The notes under the pieces: model-generated
Seen by the model: the letters and a program-made list of their open reading frames with translations, nothing else
The model's database searches: none
What the model was told of the DNA's origin: nothing
Origin: Aequorivita aquimaris
Lineage (GTDB): Bacteria; Bacteroidota; Bacteroidia; Flavobacteriales; Flavobacteriaceae
NCBI RefSeq assembly: GCF_001573155.1
Contig: NZ_JRWG01000003.1
Span: forward strand, 1-64,000
Length of the DNA: 64,000 bases
Reading direction: 5' to 3'
Part shown: one piece after another, positions 24,032 to 32,883 of the stretch
Layout: the number at the start of each line of letters is the position of its first letter
How positions within the stretch are numbered: the first letter of the stretch is position 1
Position numbers and translations under genes: made by a program

Positions 24032-24424
24032 ATGGGATTATTAGATATATTTAAAACACCGAGAGACATTGCAAAAGAAGAGATAGTAGAAGTGCCTTGG
24101 CATGTTTTGGCCAAAATGGACCAATTGGATGAAATAGTTGAGGAATCCAAAAGCAAGCCTGTTGCTATTTTTAAGCATTCTACTCGTTGCGGAATTAGCC
24201 GAGGGGTTTTAAAATTGTTTGAGAAAAACTACAATCTTACTGACAATCAGCTAAAACTTTATTTCTTGGATTTATTGCAAAACCGTGATATATCAAACGA
24301 AATAGCGGCTCGTTTTAAAGTGCAGCATGAAAGTCCGCAAATTATTGTTATTAAAAATGGGGCAGTGGTACACCATGATTCGCATCATTCTATTGAGGCT
24401 TCGCACTTGGAGCGATATATTTAA
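24032..24424 (+). CDS. ytxJ: Bacillithiol-system redox protein YtxJ
   Basis: 130 residues of the thioredoxin-like YtxJ family, which is proposed to act as a monothiol bacilliredoxin removing bacillithiol from proteins. The active site is the single-Cys motif STRCGISRG (Cys at about 53), with the cis-Pro region ESPQIIVIKNG and the HDSHHSIE segment. No second Cys is present, in keeping with a monothiol mechanism. It stands alone, divergent from clpB, and its stop is 3 bases from the end of the convergent lipoprotein gene. Its presence implies that this organism makes bacillithiol. Confidence 0.88.
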   Translation: MGLLDIFKTPRDIAKEEIVEVPWHVLAKMDQLDEIVEESKSKPVAIFKHSTRCGISRGVLKLFEKNYNLTDNQLKLYFLDLLQNRDISNEIAARFKVQHESPQIIVIKNGAVVHHDSHHSIEASHLERYI

Positions 24425-24427
24425 GAT

Positions 24428-25609
24428 TTAAAAGGTATTGTCCCTTAAAATTTCTTTAAACCGTTCTTTTATATTTGTTCCGGCATCAAAGACCATTTGT
24501 TCGTTGTTCGGAAAAGGTATAAAGTAATTGTTCAGCAGTCTTCGGTCCTCGGGGGTCAGGGCGCGTTCATCGCCTCGATATTTTGCAAAGACATTTTCAA
24601 AAACAAATTCCGAGGAAATTGGAAAACTGTTTAATTGCCGCCTTCTGTTCAAATCCATGTAAACCACGGTGCCGCCCACAAATACACTTTTTTGCTGGGT
24701 GGTGATGGTAATCTGGGCTGAAACATTAATATACTTATCAATTTTGATTGGGTTGCCCAGACTGTCGCGCACAATATTCCCCTTGCGGTCACGACCATAT
24801 TCATACCCATCCTTAATGCGCTGTGTTCGGGTATATTGCCTATCTGAAATTCGTTCAGGTGAAATTTGAATGGTTTGAAAATTTAAATCAATTCCCAAAT
24901 CATAATTAATTCCGTTTTCTCGTTGGCCGTGATATTCAGTCCAAAAATCATCCAATCCATAGGTGTTGAAATCAAGCAAATCCCGCTCCAACCGAAAAGG
25001 AATAAACTGGCCCGTATGATTGTTTAAAGTAACGAATACGAAATCGGTTCCCCGGAAATGTGCATCTTCCTTAAGTTGGTGCACGTCTCGGTAATTGGGT
25101 TGCACTTCCTCCAGTTCGCATAAAACATTAAAAGCACTTCGGTAATCTTTTTTTGTGTTGCGCTGCATGTAAGCAATAGCTTCTTGATATAAAGACTTTA
25201 TATATGCATCTTTGGCACCTAGTAAATCATTGGTATAATCTGAAAATACAAAGTTTGCCTTTCTGCCCATCTCATTACTGTAGAGTGGAAGGAGGGGACG
25301 AATTAAATCTTGGCGGGCCTGCAGATCGAGATAAGTATAGTAAATTTCTTTGGCGCCAGCAAAACTATTTTCCTTTTTCAGAAAATTAATATGTCGAGTG
25401 TCATCTTCCTTTGCCTTTAAATAGGCTTCTTCCAAAAGACGAATGTGGGCATCGTATTCTTTCGCGTCTTTATCTTTTTGAAGTTTTTTTACGGCAAGTT
25501 CAATGGCTTGATTATAATTTCCTTGAGCAACGAATTTTTGGGTACGCTTCACGCTATTGCAAGAAGCGCTGAAAAGAGCCGTAAATAGAATAATGTAAAA
25601 AGCCTTCAT
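24428..25609 (-). CDS. Lipoprotein with N-terminal TPR-like helices, function unknown
   Basis: 393 residues with a lipoprotein signal (MKAFYIILFTALFSASC). Residues 20-185 are helical with repeated A-E-x-Y/L patterns that resemble TPR units (QGNYNQAIELAVKKL; DYRSAFNVLCELEEVQPNYRDV). The second half is beta-rich (LNNHTGQFIPFRLERDLL, VSAQITITTQQKSVFVGG). I recognise no enzyme motif. Conserved envelope lipoproteins of this layout occur in Flavobacteria. It lies 52 bp downstream of fahA on the same strand. Confidence 0.7.
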   Translation of the reverse strand: MKAFYIILFTALFSASCNSVKRTQKFVAQGNYNQAIELAVKKLQKDKDAKEYDAHIRLLEEAYLKAKEDDTRHINFLKKENSFAGAKEIYYTYLDLQARQDLIRPLLPLYSNEMGRKANFVFSDYTNDLLGAKDAYIKSLYQEAIAYMQRNTKKDYRSAFNVLCELEEVQPNYRDVHQLKEDAHFRGTDFVFVTLNNHTGQFIPFRLERDLLDFNTYGLDDFWTEYHGQRENGINYDLGIDLNFQTIQISPERISDRQYTRTQRIKDGYEYGRDRKGNIVRDSLGNPIKIDKYINVSAQITITTQQKSVFVGGTVVYMDLNRRRQLNSFPISSEFVFENVFAKYRGDERALTPEDRRLLNNYFIPFPNNEQMVFDAGTNIKERFKEILRDNTF

Positions 25610-25660
25610 ACCGAAATTGATTTGGTTATGAAGGCTAAATTACAATAGTAGTGCCAAATA

Positions 25661-26941
25661 TTATTGTTTGATGGCAGGTAAAAGCTTTGTTCTACATTCC
25701 CCAAAACCAATCCGCACTTTTTCATTTTTACAGAAACCTTTTAAGATAACGGTATCATTATCGTTTATAAATTTACGTTCTGACCCATCGGAAAGTTTAA
25801 TAGGCTTTTCCCCGCGCCAAGTAAGTTCTAGCATAGAGCCATAACTATCCGGAGTGGGCCCCGAAATTGTTCCGCTTCCCATCATATCGCCACTGTTCAC
25901 GTTACAACCGTTAATGGTGTGATGTGCCAACTGCTGGCTCATATTCCAATACATATATTTAAAGTTTGATGTAGAAACTTTTGTTTCAGTTCCTTTTTCA
26001 GGAGCAATATATACTTCAAGGTTTATGTCGTAGCTTTTCTTTCCTTTATACTGAAGATAGGGTAGTTGCTCCATTTCGGGTTTCGGGCCTTCAACTTTGA
26101 AAGGTTGCAGTGCGTCCAAGGTTACAATCCAAGGCGAAATGGACGAAGCAAAATTCTTCGCTAGGAATGGTCCGAGCGGCACATATTCCCACTTTTGAAT
26201 ATCTCGTGCACTCCAATCGTTGAAAAGTACTAATCCGAAGATATATTCTTCTGCCTCATCAACAGGAATTGGCTCTCCCAATGCATTTGCATCGGTAGTT
26301 ATGAATGCCATTTCCAATTCAAAGTCTACCAATTTGGAAGGGCCAAACACAGGCTCCGTTGCACCTTCTGGCATAGTTTGTCCCCAAGGTCTGCGGGCGT
26401 TGATGCCGCTTGGTATTATGGAAGAGCTTCTTCCGTGGTAACCCACGGGTATGTGAAGCCAGTTTGGCATCAACGCGTTCTCTTTTCCGCGGAACATAGT
26501 TCCTACATTCGTGGCGTGTTCCTTGCTGGAATAAAAATCAGTATAGTCACCCACTTGCACGGGTAGTTGCATTTCTACTTCATCCATCGTGAAAAGGATG
26601 TGCTGTCTATGATCTTTGTTATCGCGAAGTTTAGGATTTTCCGCATCAAAAATATCAGCGATTCTATTTCGAACCAAGCGCCACGTTTTTCTTCCATCGC
26701 TAATAAAATCATTTAAGGTGTCTTGCAGAAAGATATCATCGGTAAGGTCAATTCCTTTAAAATATCCAAGCTGGTGCAGGGCGCCAAGGTCTATGGCATA
26801 ATCGCCTATACGGGTTCCTATGGTGATAATATCGTCGCGCGTTAAAAATACGCCGAATGGTATGTTTTGTATGGGAAAATCAGTGTCTGGCGCGGTGTCC
26901 AGCCAGGTTTTGCGTGTGGGGTCGTTTGCGGTTATTGGCAT
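25661..26941 (-). CDS. fahA: Fumarylacetoacetase
   Basis: Last enzyme of tyrosine and phenylalanine breakdown: splits fumarylacetoacetate into fumarate and acetoacetate. 426 residues, usual length. The small N-terminal SH3-like domain (FPIQNIPFGVF) is followed by the FAH fold with the HATNVGTMFRGKENALMPNW stretch carrying the catalytic His and metal-site residues, then VDFELEMAF and GLVLFNDWSARDIQKWEYVPLGPF in sections, and the NSGDMMGSGTISGP motif. The other tyrosine-pathway genes are not in the window. Confidence 0.95.
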   Translation of the reverse strand: MPITANDPTRKTWLDTAPDTDFPIQNIPFGVFLTRDDIITIGTRIGDYAIDLGALHQLGYFKGIDLTDDIFLQDTLNDFISDGRKTWRLVRNRIADIFDAENPKLRDNKDHRQHILFTMDEVEMQLPVQVGDYTDFYSSKEHATNVGTMFRGKENALMPNWLHIPVGYHGRSSSIIPSGINARRPWGQTMPEGATEPVFGPSKLVDFELEMAFITTDANALGEPIPVDEAEEYIFGLVLFNDWSARDIQKWEYVPLGPFLAKNFASSISPWIVTLDALQPFKVEGPKPEMEQLPYLQYKGKKSYDINLEVYIAPEKGTETKVSTSNFKYMYWNMSQQLAHHTINGCNVNSGDMMGSGTISGPTPDSYGSMLELTWRGEKPIKLSDGSERKFINDNDTVILKGFCKNEKVRIGFGECRTKLLPAIKQ

Positions 26942-27105
26942 TTTTTATATTCTTTTGTAGTTGTAAATAAAACTAGTTAAAAAAAATCAATTTATTAAAA
27001 ATCAATAAATTAATTCACTTTTCCTTTTTCGTTACAACCTATGTTTTGTTAGTAAAATTCTTCATCAAATATATATATTTCATTATAGTTACCGAATGGA
27101 TTTGC

Positions 27106-27113
27106 TATTTTTG
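27106..27113 (+). promoter_or_regulatory. Possible -7 promoter element for glyA
   Basis: TATTTTTG, matching TAnnTTTG, 108 bases upstream of the ATG, which would leave a leader of about 100 nt without an obvious riboswitch fold. Confidence 0.3.
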
Positions 27114-27220
27114 ATTTTAATTAACTTTTGTGTGGATTTATGCCTTAGGACTAGCGCTCCAAAGCTATAATCGAAAAAATTGAACTCTAAATACAATCTT
27201 CAAAACAATAAAATTTTACT

Positions 27221-28495
27221 ATGCAACGTGACGAACAGATTTTTGAATTGATAGAAGCCGAAAAGCAACGCCAATTGAACGGTCTGGAGCTAATTGCTTC
27301 AGAGAACTTTGTGAGCGACCAAGTTATGGAAGCCGCAGGTTCCGTTTTAACTAATAAATATGCCGAAGGCTATCCCAGCAAACGCTATTACGGTGGTTGC
27401 GAAGTGGTGGACGAGGTTGAACAAATAGCTATTGATCGCGCCAAAGCTTTGTTTGGAGCCGAATATGCAAACGTACAACCCCATAGTGGATCGCAGGCAA
27501 ACACCGCTGTTTTCGCTGCGTGTTTAAATCCTGGTGATAAATATTTAGGTTTTGACCTTTCCCACGGCGGGCACTTAACGCACGGTTCTCCCGTAAATTT
27601 TTCGGGAAGACTTTACAATCCTGTTTTTTATGGGGTTGATAAGGAAACGGGAAGAATTGATTATGATAAGGTTGAGAAAATAGCCGTTGCCGAAAAACCG
27701 AAAATGATCATTGCTGGTGCCTCGGCCTATTCAAGGGAAATAGATTACAAGCGTTTCCGTGAAATTGCCGATAAAGTTGGCGCTATTTTGTTTGCAGATA
27801 TTGCACACCCTGCAGGATTGATTGCAAAGGGAATTATTGGCGACCCGCTTCCGCACTGCCACGTAGTAACAACTACCACCCACAAAACCCTTCGAGGCCC
27901 GCGTGGCGGAATGATTTTGATGGGCAAGGATTTTGACAATCCCTTTGGTCAAAAGCTGAAAAATGGCAACCTAAAAAAAATGAGCAGTCTGCTGGACAGC
28001 GCTATCTTCCCCGGAAACCAGGGCGGGCCGTTGGAACATATAATTGCCGCAAAAGCGATTGCCTTTGGCGAGGCTTTAACGGACGATTTCCTTCATTATA
28101 TGGTGCAGGTGAAGAAGAACGCTGCGGTAATGGCGCAAAAATTTGTAGAAAAAGGGTATGATATTATTTCTGGCGGAACCGATAATCATATGATGCTTAT
28201 TGATCTTCGCAATAAAAATATTTCAGGAAAGGAAGCCGAAGAGGCCTTGGGCAAAGCAGATATTACGGTTAATAAAAACATGGTTCCATTTGATGATAAG
28301 TCTCCTTTTGTAACCAGCGGAATTCGTATTGGGACAGCAGCGGTAACCACCCGCGGTTTGGTTGAAAAGGATATGGAAAAAATTGTCGATTTAATTGATG
28401 AAGTAATTATGAATCATTCAGATGAAGCCAGATTAGAAGGTATTGCTGAAAAAGTAAATGAAATGATGGCTGGGTTGCCACTTTTTAAAAACTAA
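27221..28495 (+). CDS. glyA: Serine hydroxymethyltransferase
   Basis: PLP enzyme interconverting serine and glycine with transfer of a one-carbon unit to tetrahydrofolate. 424 residues, full length. It has the N-terminal [10 protein letters not shown], the [11 protein letters not shown] segment and the PLP-lysine motif [15 protein letters not shown]. The C-terminal domain has [11 protein letters not shown] and [16 protein letters not shown]. First gene of a plus-strand run with a GNAT gene 2 bp after its stop. Confidence 0.97.
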   Translation: MQRDEQIFELIEAEKQRQLNGLELIASENFVSDQVMEAAGSVLTNKYAEGYPSKRYYGGCEVVDEVEQIAIDRAKALFGAEYANVQPHSGSQANTAVFAACLNPGDKYLGFDLSHGGHLTHGSPVNFSGRLYNPVFYGVDKETGRIDYDKVEKIAVAEKPKMIIAGASAYSREIDYKRFREIADKVGAILFADIAHPAGLIAKGIIGDPLPHCHVVTTTTHKTLRGPRGGMILMGKDFDNPFGQKLKNGNLKKMSSLLDSAIFPGNQGGPLEHIIAAKAIAFGEALTDDFLHYMVQVKKNAAVMAQKFVEKGYDIISGGTDNHMMLIDLRNKNISGKEAEEALGKADITVNKNMVPFDDKSPFVTSGIRIGTAAVTTRGLVEKDMEKIVDLIDEVIMNHSDEARLEGIAEKVNEMMAGLPLFKN

Positions 28496-28497
28496 AA

Positions 28498-28992
28498 ATG
28501 ATTTATACCGAACGACTTAAATTAAGGGAGTACACTTTAAAAGATGCTCCCTTTATTTTTAAACTGATGAACAGCGAAGGCTGGCTTAAAAACATTGGCG
28601 ACAGAAACATCAAATCTCTTGAAGACGCCGAAACTTATATGCAGAAGAATTATTTGAGCAGTTATGAAGAGCATGGCTTTGGTCCTTATTTGGTTTCATT
28701 GATAGAAAACGGTACACCAATTGGCTCCGCTGGACTATATAAGCGTGATACTCTTGAGCACCCAGATATAGGTTTCGCTTTTTTACCTGAACACGGCAGG
28801 AAAGGTTATGCTTTTGAAGCTGCGCAAGCCGTTATGCAGTTTGCTTCAGAAACATTAAAACTGAAAACGATAGTTGGTATAACTATTCCGGAAAATATTT
28901 CTTCAATAAAACTATTAAAAAAGCTCGGTCTTTCGGAAGTGGGAAACTATACCTACGAAGATGGAGAGGAACTTTTATTATTTTCAAATTAA
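28498..28992 (+). CDS. GNAT-family N-acetyltransferase
   Basis: 164 residues of the RimJ/RimL-like acetyltransferase group: YTERLKLREYTLKDAPFIFKLM at the start, HPDIGFAFLPEHGRKGYAFEAAQ carrying the acetyl-CoA-binding loop, and ISSIKLLKKLGLSEVG at motif B. The substrate is unknown. It begins two bases after glyA and is followed by the deaminase gene, so it is within the glyA operon. Confidence 0.87.
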   Translation: MIYTERLKLREYTLKDAPFIFKLMNSEGWLKNIGDRNIKSLEDAETYMQKNYLSSYEEHGFGPYLVSLIENGTPIGSAGLYKRDTLEHPDIGFAFLPEHGRKGYAFEAAQAVMQFASETLKLKTIVGITIPENISSIKLLKKLGLSEVGNYTYEDGEELLLFSN

Positions 28993-28996
28993 AAAA

Positions 28997-29476
28997 ATGA
29001 TTACAGAAAAAGACAAACAATTTATAAAACGTGCCATCGAACTTTCTGAAAAAGGATTGGATAGTAATGCCGGAGGCCCTTTTGGAGCAGTGATTGTAAA
29101 AAATGGAGAAATTATAGCTGAAGGTTTTAACCAGGTTACTTCAAGCAACGATCCTACGGCTCATGCTGAGGTTGTGGCTATCCGGAAAGCATGTGAAAAA
29201 TTAGACTCTTTCCAACTCGAGGATTGTATTATTTATACTTCCTGCGAGCCTTGCCCAATGTGCTTGGGTGCCATTTATTGGGCGCGACCAAAAGCGGTTT
29301 ACTACGCCTGTACTAAAGAGGATGCAGCGGAAATAGGCTTTGACGATGATTTTATTTATGATGAAATTGATAAAAATATTGAAAACCGAAACATACAATT
29401 CATCAATCTGGAAAGGGAAGAGGGCCGAAAAGTTTTTAAAAAGTGGGAAGCCAAGGAGGGAAGAATTGATTACTAA
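28997..29476 (+). CDS. guaD: Guanine deaminase-type nucleobase deaminase
   Basis: 159 residues of the cytidine-deaminase superfamily. Zinc ligands are His56 in HAEV and Cys86/Cys89 in the PCPMC motif, with Glu58 as proton shuttle. The YYACTKEDAAEIGFDDDFIYDEID segment is that of Bacillus-type guanine deaminase rather than tRNA-adenosine deaminase TadA, which points to guanine to xanthine conversion. Start: ATG 28997 (MITEKDKQFIKRAI); an upstream ATG at 28961 lies inside the previous gene and is rejected. Gene order puts it in the glyA run. Confidence 0.82.
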   Translation: MITEKDKQFIKRAIELSEKGLDSNAGGPFGAVIVKNGEIIAEGFNQVTSSNDPTAHAEVVAIRKACEKLDSFQLEDCIIYTSCEPCPMCLGAIYWARPKAVYYACTKEDAAEIGFDDDFIYDEIDKNIENRNIQFINLEREEGRKVFKKWEAKEGRIDY

Positions 29477-29492
29477 TTTACTTTTTCTCAAA

Positions 29493-29990
29493 ATGAAGAA
29501 TTTGAAACGAATCATCTTCCTTGGAATTGCAGCGATAGCTTTTGCCTGTGGCAAGGATGAACCGTCCAAGGCTACAATTACAGGGCTTTGGAAACTGGAA
29601 AGTATGAAGGTGCGCGACACCACAACCAATACCTGGAGCGATTACAAAGGCGGAATGGACGGTTATTTGTTGTATGATAAAAATAAACATGTAGCACTTC
29701 ATCTATATGAAAAAGGTTACGAAAAAGCAGGAATTGAATTCCCTAATTTCAACGATTCCATTTCTTTGGAAGCCTTGAAACATATCACCAAATCCTACTA
29801 CTATATGGGTAATTACAAAGTTTCTGAAGCGGATAGTATTGTTTCGCACTTCAAACTTTCACACTCCAACCCTTCTGAATTTGGATTGACTGCCGAACGA
29901 AGGTTTTATTTCAGCGGTGATACGTTGGTAATGCAACCCGTGGAACGCAAAAACTCTAAACTTAAATTGAAATGGTTACAAGTAAAATGA
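29493..29990 (+). CDS. Lipocalin-like lipoprotein
   Basis: 165 residues from ATG 29493. A lipoprotein signal (MKNLKRIIFLGIAAIAFAC) is followed by TGLWKLESMKVRD, the G-x-W start of a lipocalin-like beta barrel, and a regular beta pattern to the end. Family members of this type are annotated as lipocalin-like/DUF4488-like; the ligand is unknown. It closes the glyA run before a strong terminator. A similar but distinct lipocalin-like lipoprotein lies at 59501-59938. Confidence 0.75.
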   Translation: MKNLKRIIFLGIAAIAFACGKDEPSKATITGLWKLESMKVRDTTTNTWSDYKGGMDGYLLYDKNKHVALHLYEKGYEKAGIEFPNFNDSISLEALKHITKSYYYMGNYKVSEADSIVSHFKLSHSNPSEFGLTAERRFYFSGDTLVMQPVERKNSKLKLKWLQVK

Positions 29991-30009
29991 TTGTTTTCAA
30001 AGATTGATA

Positions 30010-30041
30010 TAAAAAACCCGTCTTATTTGGACGGGTTTTTT
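30010..30041. terminator. Bidirectional terminator
   Basis: AAAAAACCCGTC (30011-30022) pairs with GACGGGTTTTTT (30030-30041); T runs on both strands. It ends the glyA run and the convergent 509-residue gene. Confidence 0.92.
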
Positions 30042-30044
30042 ATA

Positions 30045-31574
30045 TTAATCTTCGGGGAAGACCGTGGTCTCATATGCACCGGCATCAGGCGGATTGCTTC
30101 TGGAAGTTCCATTTAAATCTGTTAATGGAAGTACGCCTGGTTTCCCGATATTTTCTGCTCCCGAGGTTCCAGTTTCAATATTGAAATTGTTCATTTCAGT
30201 ATTTTGGAAAACAGGATCTAAATTAAATTTTGTTGCAGTATATAAGGCACTGTTGTTAAAATCATATAACGGATCATTATCAAATTCCCCAGTAGGGTCT
30301 TCAAAACGCAGCAAACAATTTTCAAAATTGAAATTGAAAGCGCCCCCTGTAACTTGGAAAAGCGAAAGCTCACGACGTTCGTTACCGTAAATAATACAGT
30401 TTTTAAAGTCTGCTTTTATCAAATCGAAAACAAGAATTTCGGTGGAAGTTTCCAAGCTGTTGTCCAATGAAACGGCAGGGAAGGAACGGAAACCGTTGGT
30501 CCAATAATTGGCAAAAGTGCAGTGTCTAAATTCATAGCTACCGCCCAATTGTATAGCCAAAGAGGATTGGCCACTATTGTTTATTACCATATTTTCACCG
30601 TCAATACTTCCCGTTCTGGAAAGCAAACCAACGTTGGTGCTGTTGTAAATCTGAACATTTTTTAACGTAACCGGGCAGTCTTCCATTAAAATTCCAACGG
30701 TACTGTTTTTAATTGTTGTATAATTAAATTCATTGTCCACACTTCCAGAGGTTAGCCAAATAGTAAGCCATTGTCCCGGAACATCGGCAAATGCAGGTTC
30801 CAGCCTATCACCCTCAAAAATCACCTCGTTTTCCATTTCCTCACGATCTAAACTTGGTAAACCTAGTGATTTCATCGATGCGTTTTGTGCTACGATTATT
30901 CCACTTCCATCGTGAAAATGAACACGGGCACCAGCTTCTACCGTAAGTGTTTTATTTCCTGGAACGGCAGCATAACCGTATATTACATACGGCTTTTCAT
31001 TTGTAAAAGTAAGTTCATCATCTTCGAGAAAGAATCCTTTTACAAGTATATCCTCTCCGTTTTCGTCTTGTCCTAAGTTTAATGTTTCAGTGGTTCCGTC
31101 AGCATATTTTTCAGGGAAAAGAAAAACAGCATCCTTTATGAGCGTTACCAATTCTACTTTTTGTTCGTTACCGCCACTATCAAAAAGAAGTTGGTCTGTA
31201 TAAAGAAAATTCTTTGGATCCGTTGGCAGATTATTGATGTCGAATGTGGTTTCAATAAAAATAAAGATACTGTCCTTAGCCAAAACCTGTATGTTCTCAA
31301 AAACTTTTCCGGGCATTCCATCAACGTTCAACCGATAGTTGGAAGCTTCTCCCTGAGCCAACCGTAGGGTAGGAATATTAATATCCTCGTCGCTTCGATT
31401 ATAAACCTTTAAATTATAGGTGCTGCTCCCAATATTGGTGAAAATAGTATCAAGATAAACCGTGTCTTTGGAAAATTCTAAGTTTCCAGTGCTGGCAACG
31501 GTTTCAAAATCGTTGCGGCAAGAACTCCATAATACTAGGCAACACAAAATTGCCAAACCGTATAAATACCTCAT
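30045..31574 (-). CDS. Lipoprotein with predicted right-handed beta-helix
   Basis: 509 residues with a lipoprotein signal (MRYLYGLAILCCLVLWSSC). An N-terminal immunoglobulin-like region (FSKDTVYLDTIFTNIGSSTYNLKVYN) is followed by a parallel beta-helix (from about 210) recognisable by repeated short strands and turns such as NKTLTVEAGARVHFHDGSGI, TTIKNSTVGIL and VTLKNVQIYNSTNVGLL. The C-terminus (GTSGAENIGKP, NPPDAGAYE) is the closing motif of polysaccharide-binding or -cleaving beta-helix proteins. No lyase active site is obvious. Surface anchored. Confidence 0.75.
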   Translation of the reverse strand: MRYLYGLAILCCLVLWSSCRNDFETVASTGNLEFSKDTVYLDTIFTNIGSSTYNLKVYNRSDEDINIPTLRLAQGEASNYRLNVDGMPGKVFENIQVLAKDSIFIFIETTFDINNLPTDPKNFLYTDQLLFDSGGNEQKVELVTLIKDAVFLFPEKYADGTTETLNLGQDENGEDILVKGFFLEDDELTFTNEKPYVIYGYAAVPGNKTLTVEAGARVHFHDGSGIIVAQNASMKSLGLPSLDREEMENEVIFEGDRLEPAFADVPGQWLTIWLTSGSVDNEFNYTTIKNSTVGILMEDCPVTLKNVQIYNSTNVGLLSRTGSIDGENMVINNSGQSSLAIQLGGSYEFRHCTFANYWTNGFRSFPAVSLDNSLETSTEILVFDLIKADFKNCIIYGNERRELSLFQVTGGAFNFNFENCLLRFEDPTGEFDNDPLYDFNNSALYTATKFNLDPVFQNTEMNNFNIETGTSGAENIGKPGVLPLTDLNGTSRSNPPDAGAYETTVFPED

Positions 31575-31697
31575 TCAAATATAATTTTGGTAAAAATATA
31601 ACTTTTTATGAAGCTAATTATTGTAATACAAAGAACTTTTCAAAAGCCAATTATATTGGGTAATCTGAGCAATTCGGCCAAATGCAATTGCTAACCA

Positions 31698-32783
31698 CTA
31701 CTTATTATTGCGTTTTGCTTTTCGCAATACCCTTTTTTGTAAAATCTTTATTTTGCGGAACTTCACGGTATTTTTATAGGCTTGTTTTGCTTTTTCATAC
31801 CAATCCGGATCTTTGTACGGCACGTAATCTTCAGAACTTTCCCAAGAAATACCACCCACAACTACTTCACCCAGAAAAAAATCCCCCGCTTTCAGAGATA
31901 CATCAATATTATTTGAGACATTTAATACCGTAATTTCCTTAGTTTCAAAACCTACATAACTAAACACCAATACATCGCCCGGTTTGGTTTCAATACTATA
32001 ATTGCCGTCAAAATCTGTCTGTGTTCCTTTGGAAGTCCCCTTAATAATTACATTTGCTCCCGGAAGCGGCAAGGCTGTATCGTCAGACACCACTCCGTTT
32101 GTAACGAATGAAACTGATTGTGTTTTTTCCTCTTTTGGCTGCACGGCAATTCTCCCTAATACCGAAATGGTAACAGAAGCTTCTGAAATTAAATAAATAT
32201 CGTGTCGCACTGATTTATTTGATATTTGAATATGCTGTTCTATAAAATTCTCTTTTTGAAAAGTTAATTTTTCCCGATCTAAAGTTACAATGCTGTACTC
32301 TCCATTTTTATTGGTCCATTCCCGGGCTCCGGTTTCGTTGGATAAAATTGCAACGTTTTTTAATGGATTCCCATTTTCGTCCCTGATAGTTCCAGTGGTA
32401 ACAATTTGTATTCTGTCTAAACTATTGCTGAAACGACCAATTCCTAAAGAAACCATTGGTTTTTCTGAAAGTGAATTATTTTCAGACCTTGGGTTGTTTG
32501 AAAAGAGCGTCAACGGAAGTAACATCGAAGCTGCTAGCGGAGCAAAACTTTGTCCGCTTTTACGCTCCTTTTTTACTTCACGGTTTAGTTGTGATTTTTT
32601 TACCCTGCCACAGGCATTTTTACCTTTAGTAAGGATTTTAACCAATTCTTCATCTGTTTTTGAAGTAAGATCGATAACTTCTTTGGTGCAAACACTGCAA
32701 AATTTTCCTTTTTCAGTTGCGGTCATTTTAGCCCAATCTTCGTGGCAAGGCTCTGGAATTCGGATGGTGACGGATTTTTTCAT
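31698..32783 (-). CDS. CarboxypepD-regulatory-domain membrane protein with N-terminal Cys motif
   Basis: 361 residues. The N-terminus (1-65) has no signal peptide but a conserved Cys/His set: C13-H14, F-C29-x2-C32 and C58. A hydrophobic segment (SFAPLAASMLLPLTLF, about 80-95) follows, then two CarboxypepD_reg-like beta sandwiches (about 130-200 and 225-300; the second has TNGVVSDDTALPLPGANVIIKG and DVLVFSYVGFETKEI), and a basic tail. The order suggests a cytoplasmic metal-binding N-terminus, one membrane crossing and an extracytoplasmic pair of domains. Function unknown. Confidence 0.78.
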   Translation of the reverse strand: MKKSVTIRIPEPCHEDWAKMTATEKGKFCSVCTKEVIDLTSKTDEELVKILTKGKNACGRVKKSQLNREVKKERKSGQSFAPLAASMLLPLTLFSNNPRSENNSLSEKPMVSLGIGRFSNSLDRIQIVTTGTIRDENGNPLKNVAILSNETGAREWTNKNGEYSIVTLDREKLTFQKENFIEQHIQISNKSVRHDIYLISEASVTISVLGRIAVQPKEEKTQSVSFVTNGVVSDDTALPLPGANVIIKGTSKGTQTDFDGNYSIETKPGDVLVFSYVGFETKEITVLNVSNNIDVSLKAGDFFLGEVVVGGISWESSEDYVPYKDPDWYEKAKQAYKNTVKFRKIKILQKRVLRKAKRNNK

Positions 32784-32826
32784 AGTTGATGGTTTAATGA
32801 TTCAAAGGAACCACACATAAAACCAT

Positions 32827-32853
32827 AAAAAAACCGCTTTTGAGTAAAGCGGT
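32827..32853 (-). terminator. Intrinsic terminator after the glutaminyl cyclase gene
   Basis: ACCGCTTT (32833-32840) / AAAGCGGT (32846-32853), with T6 following on the minus strand. It separates the cyclase from the regulatory-domain gene downstream. Confidence 0.88.
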
Positions 32854-32883
32854 CATTTCAATGAGGGAAATAATTCAATGAGC

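Noticed and set aside
28961-28996. Upstream ATG for the guanine deaminase
   Set aside because: Lies within the acetyltransferase gene; ATG 28997 gives the family's normal N-terminus.
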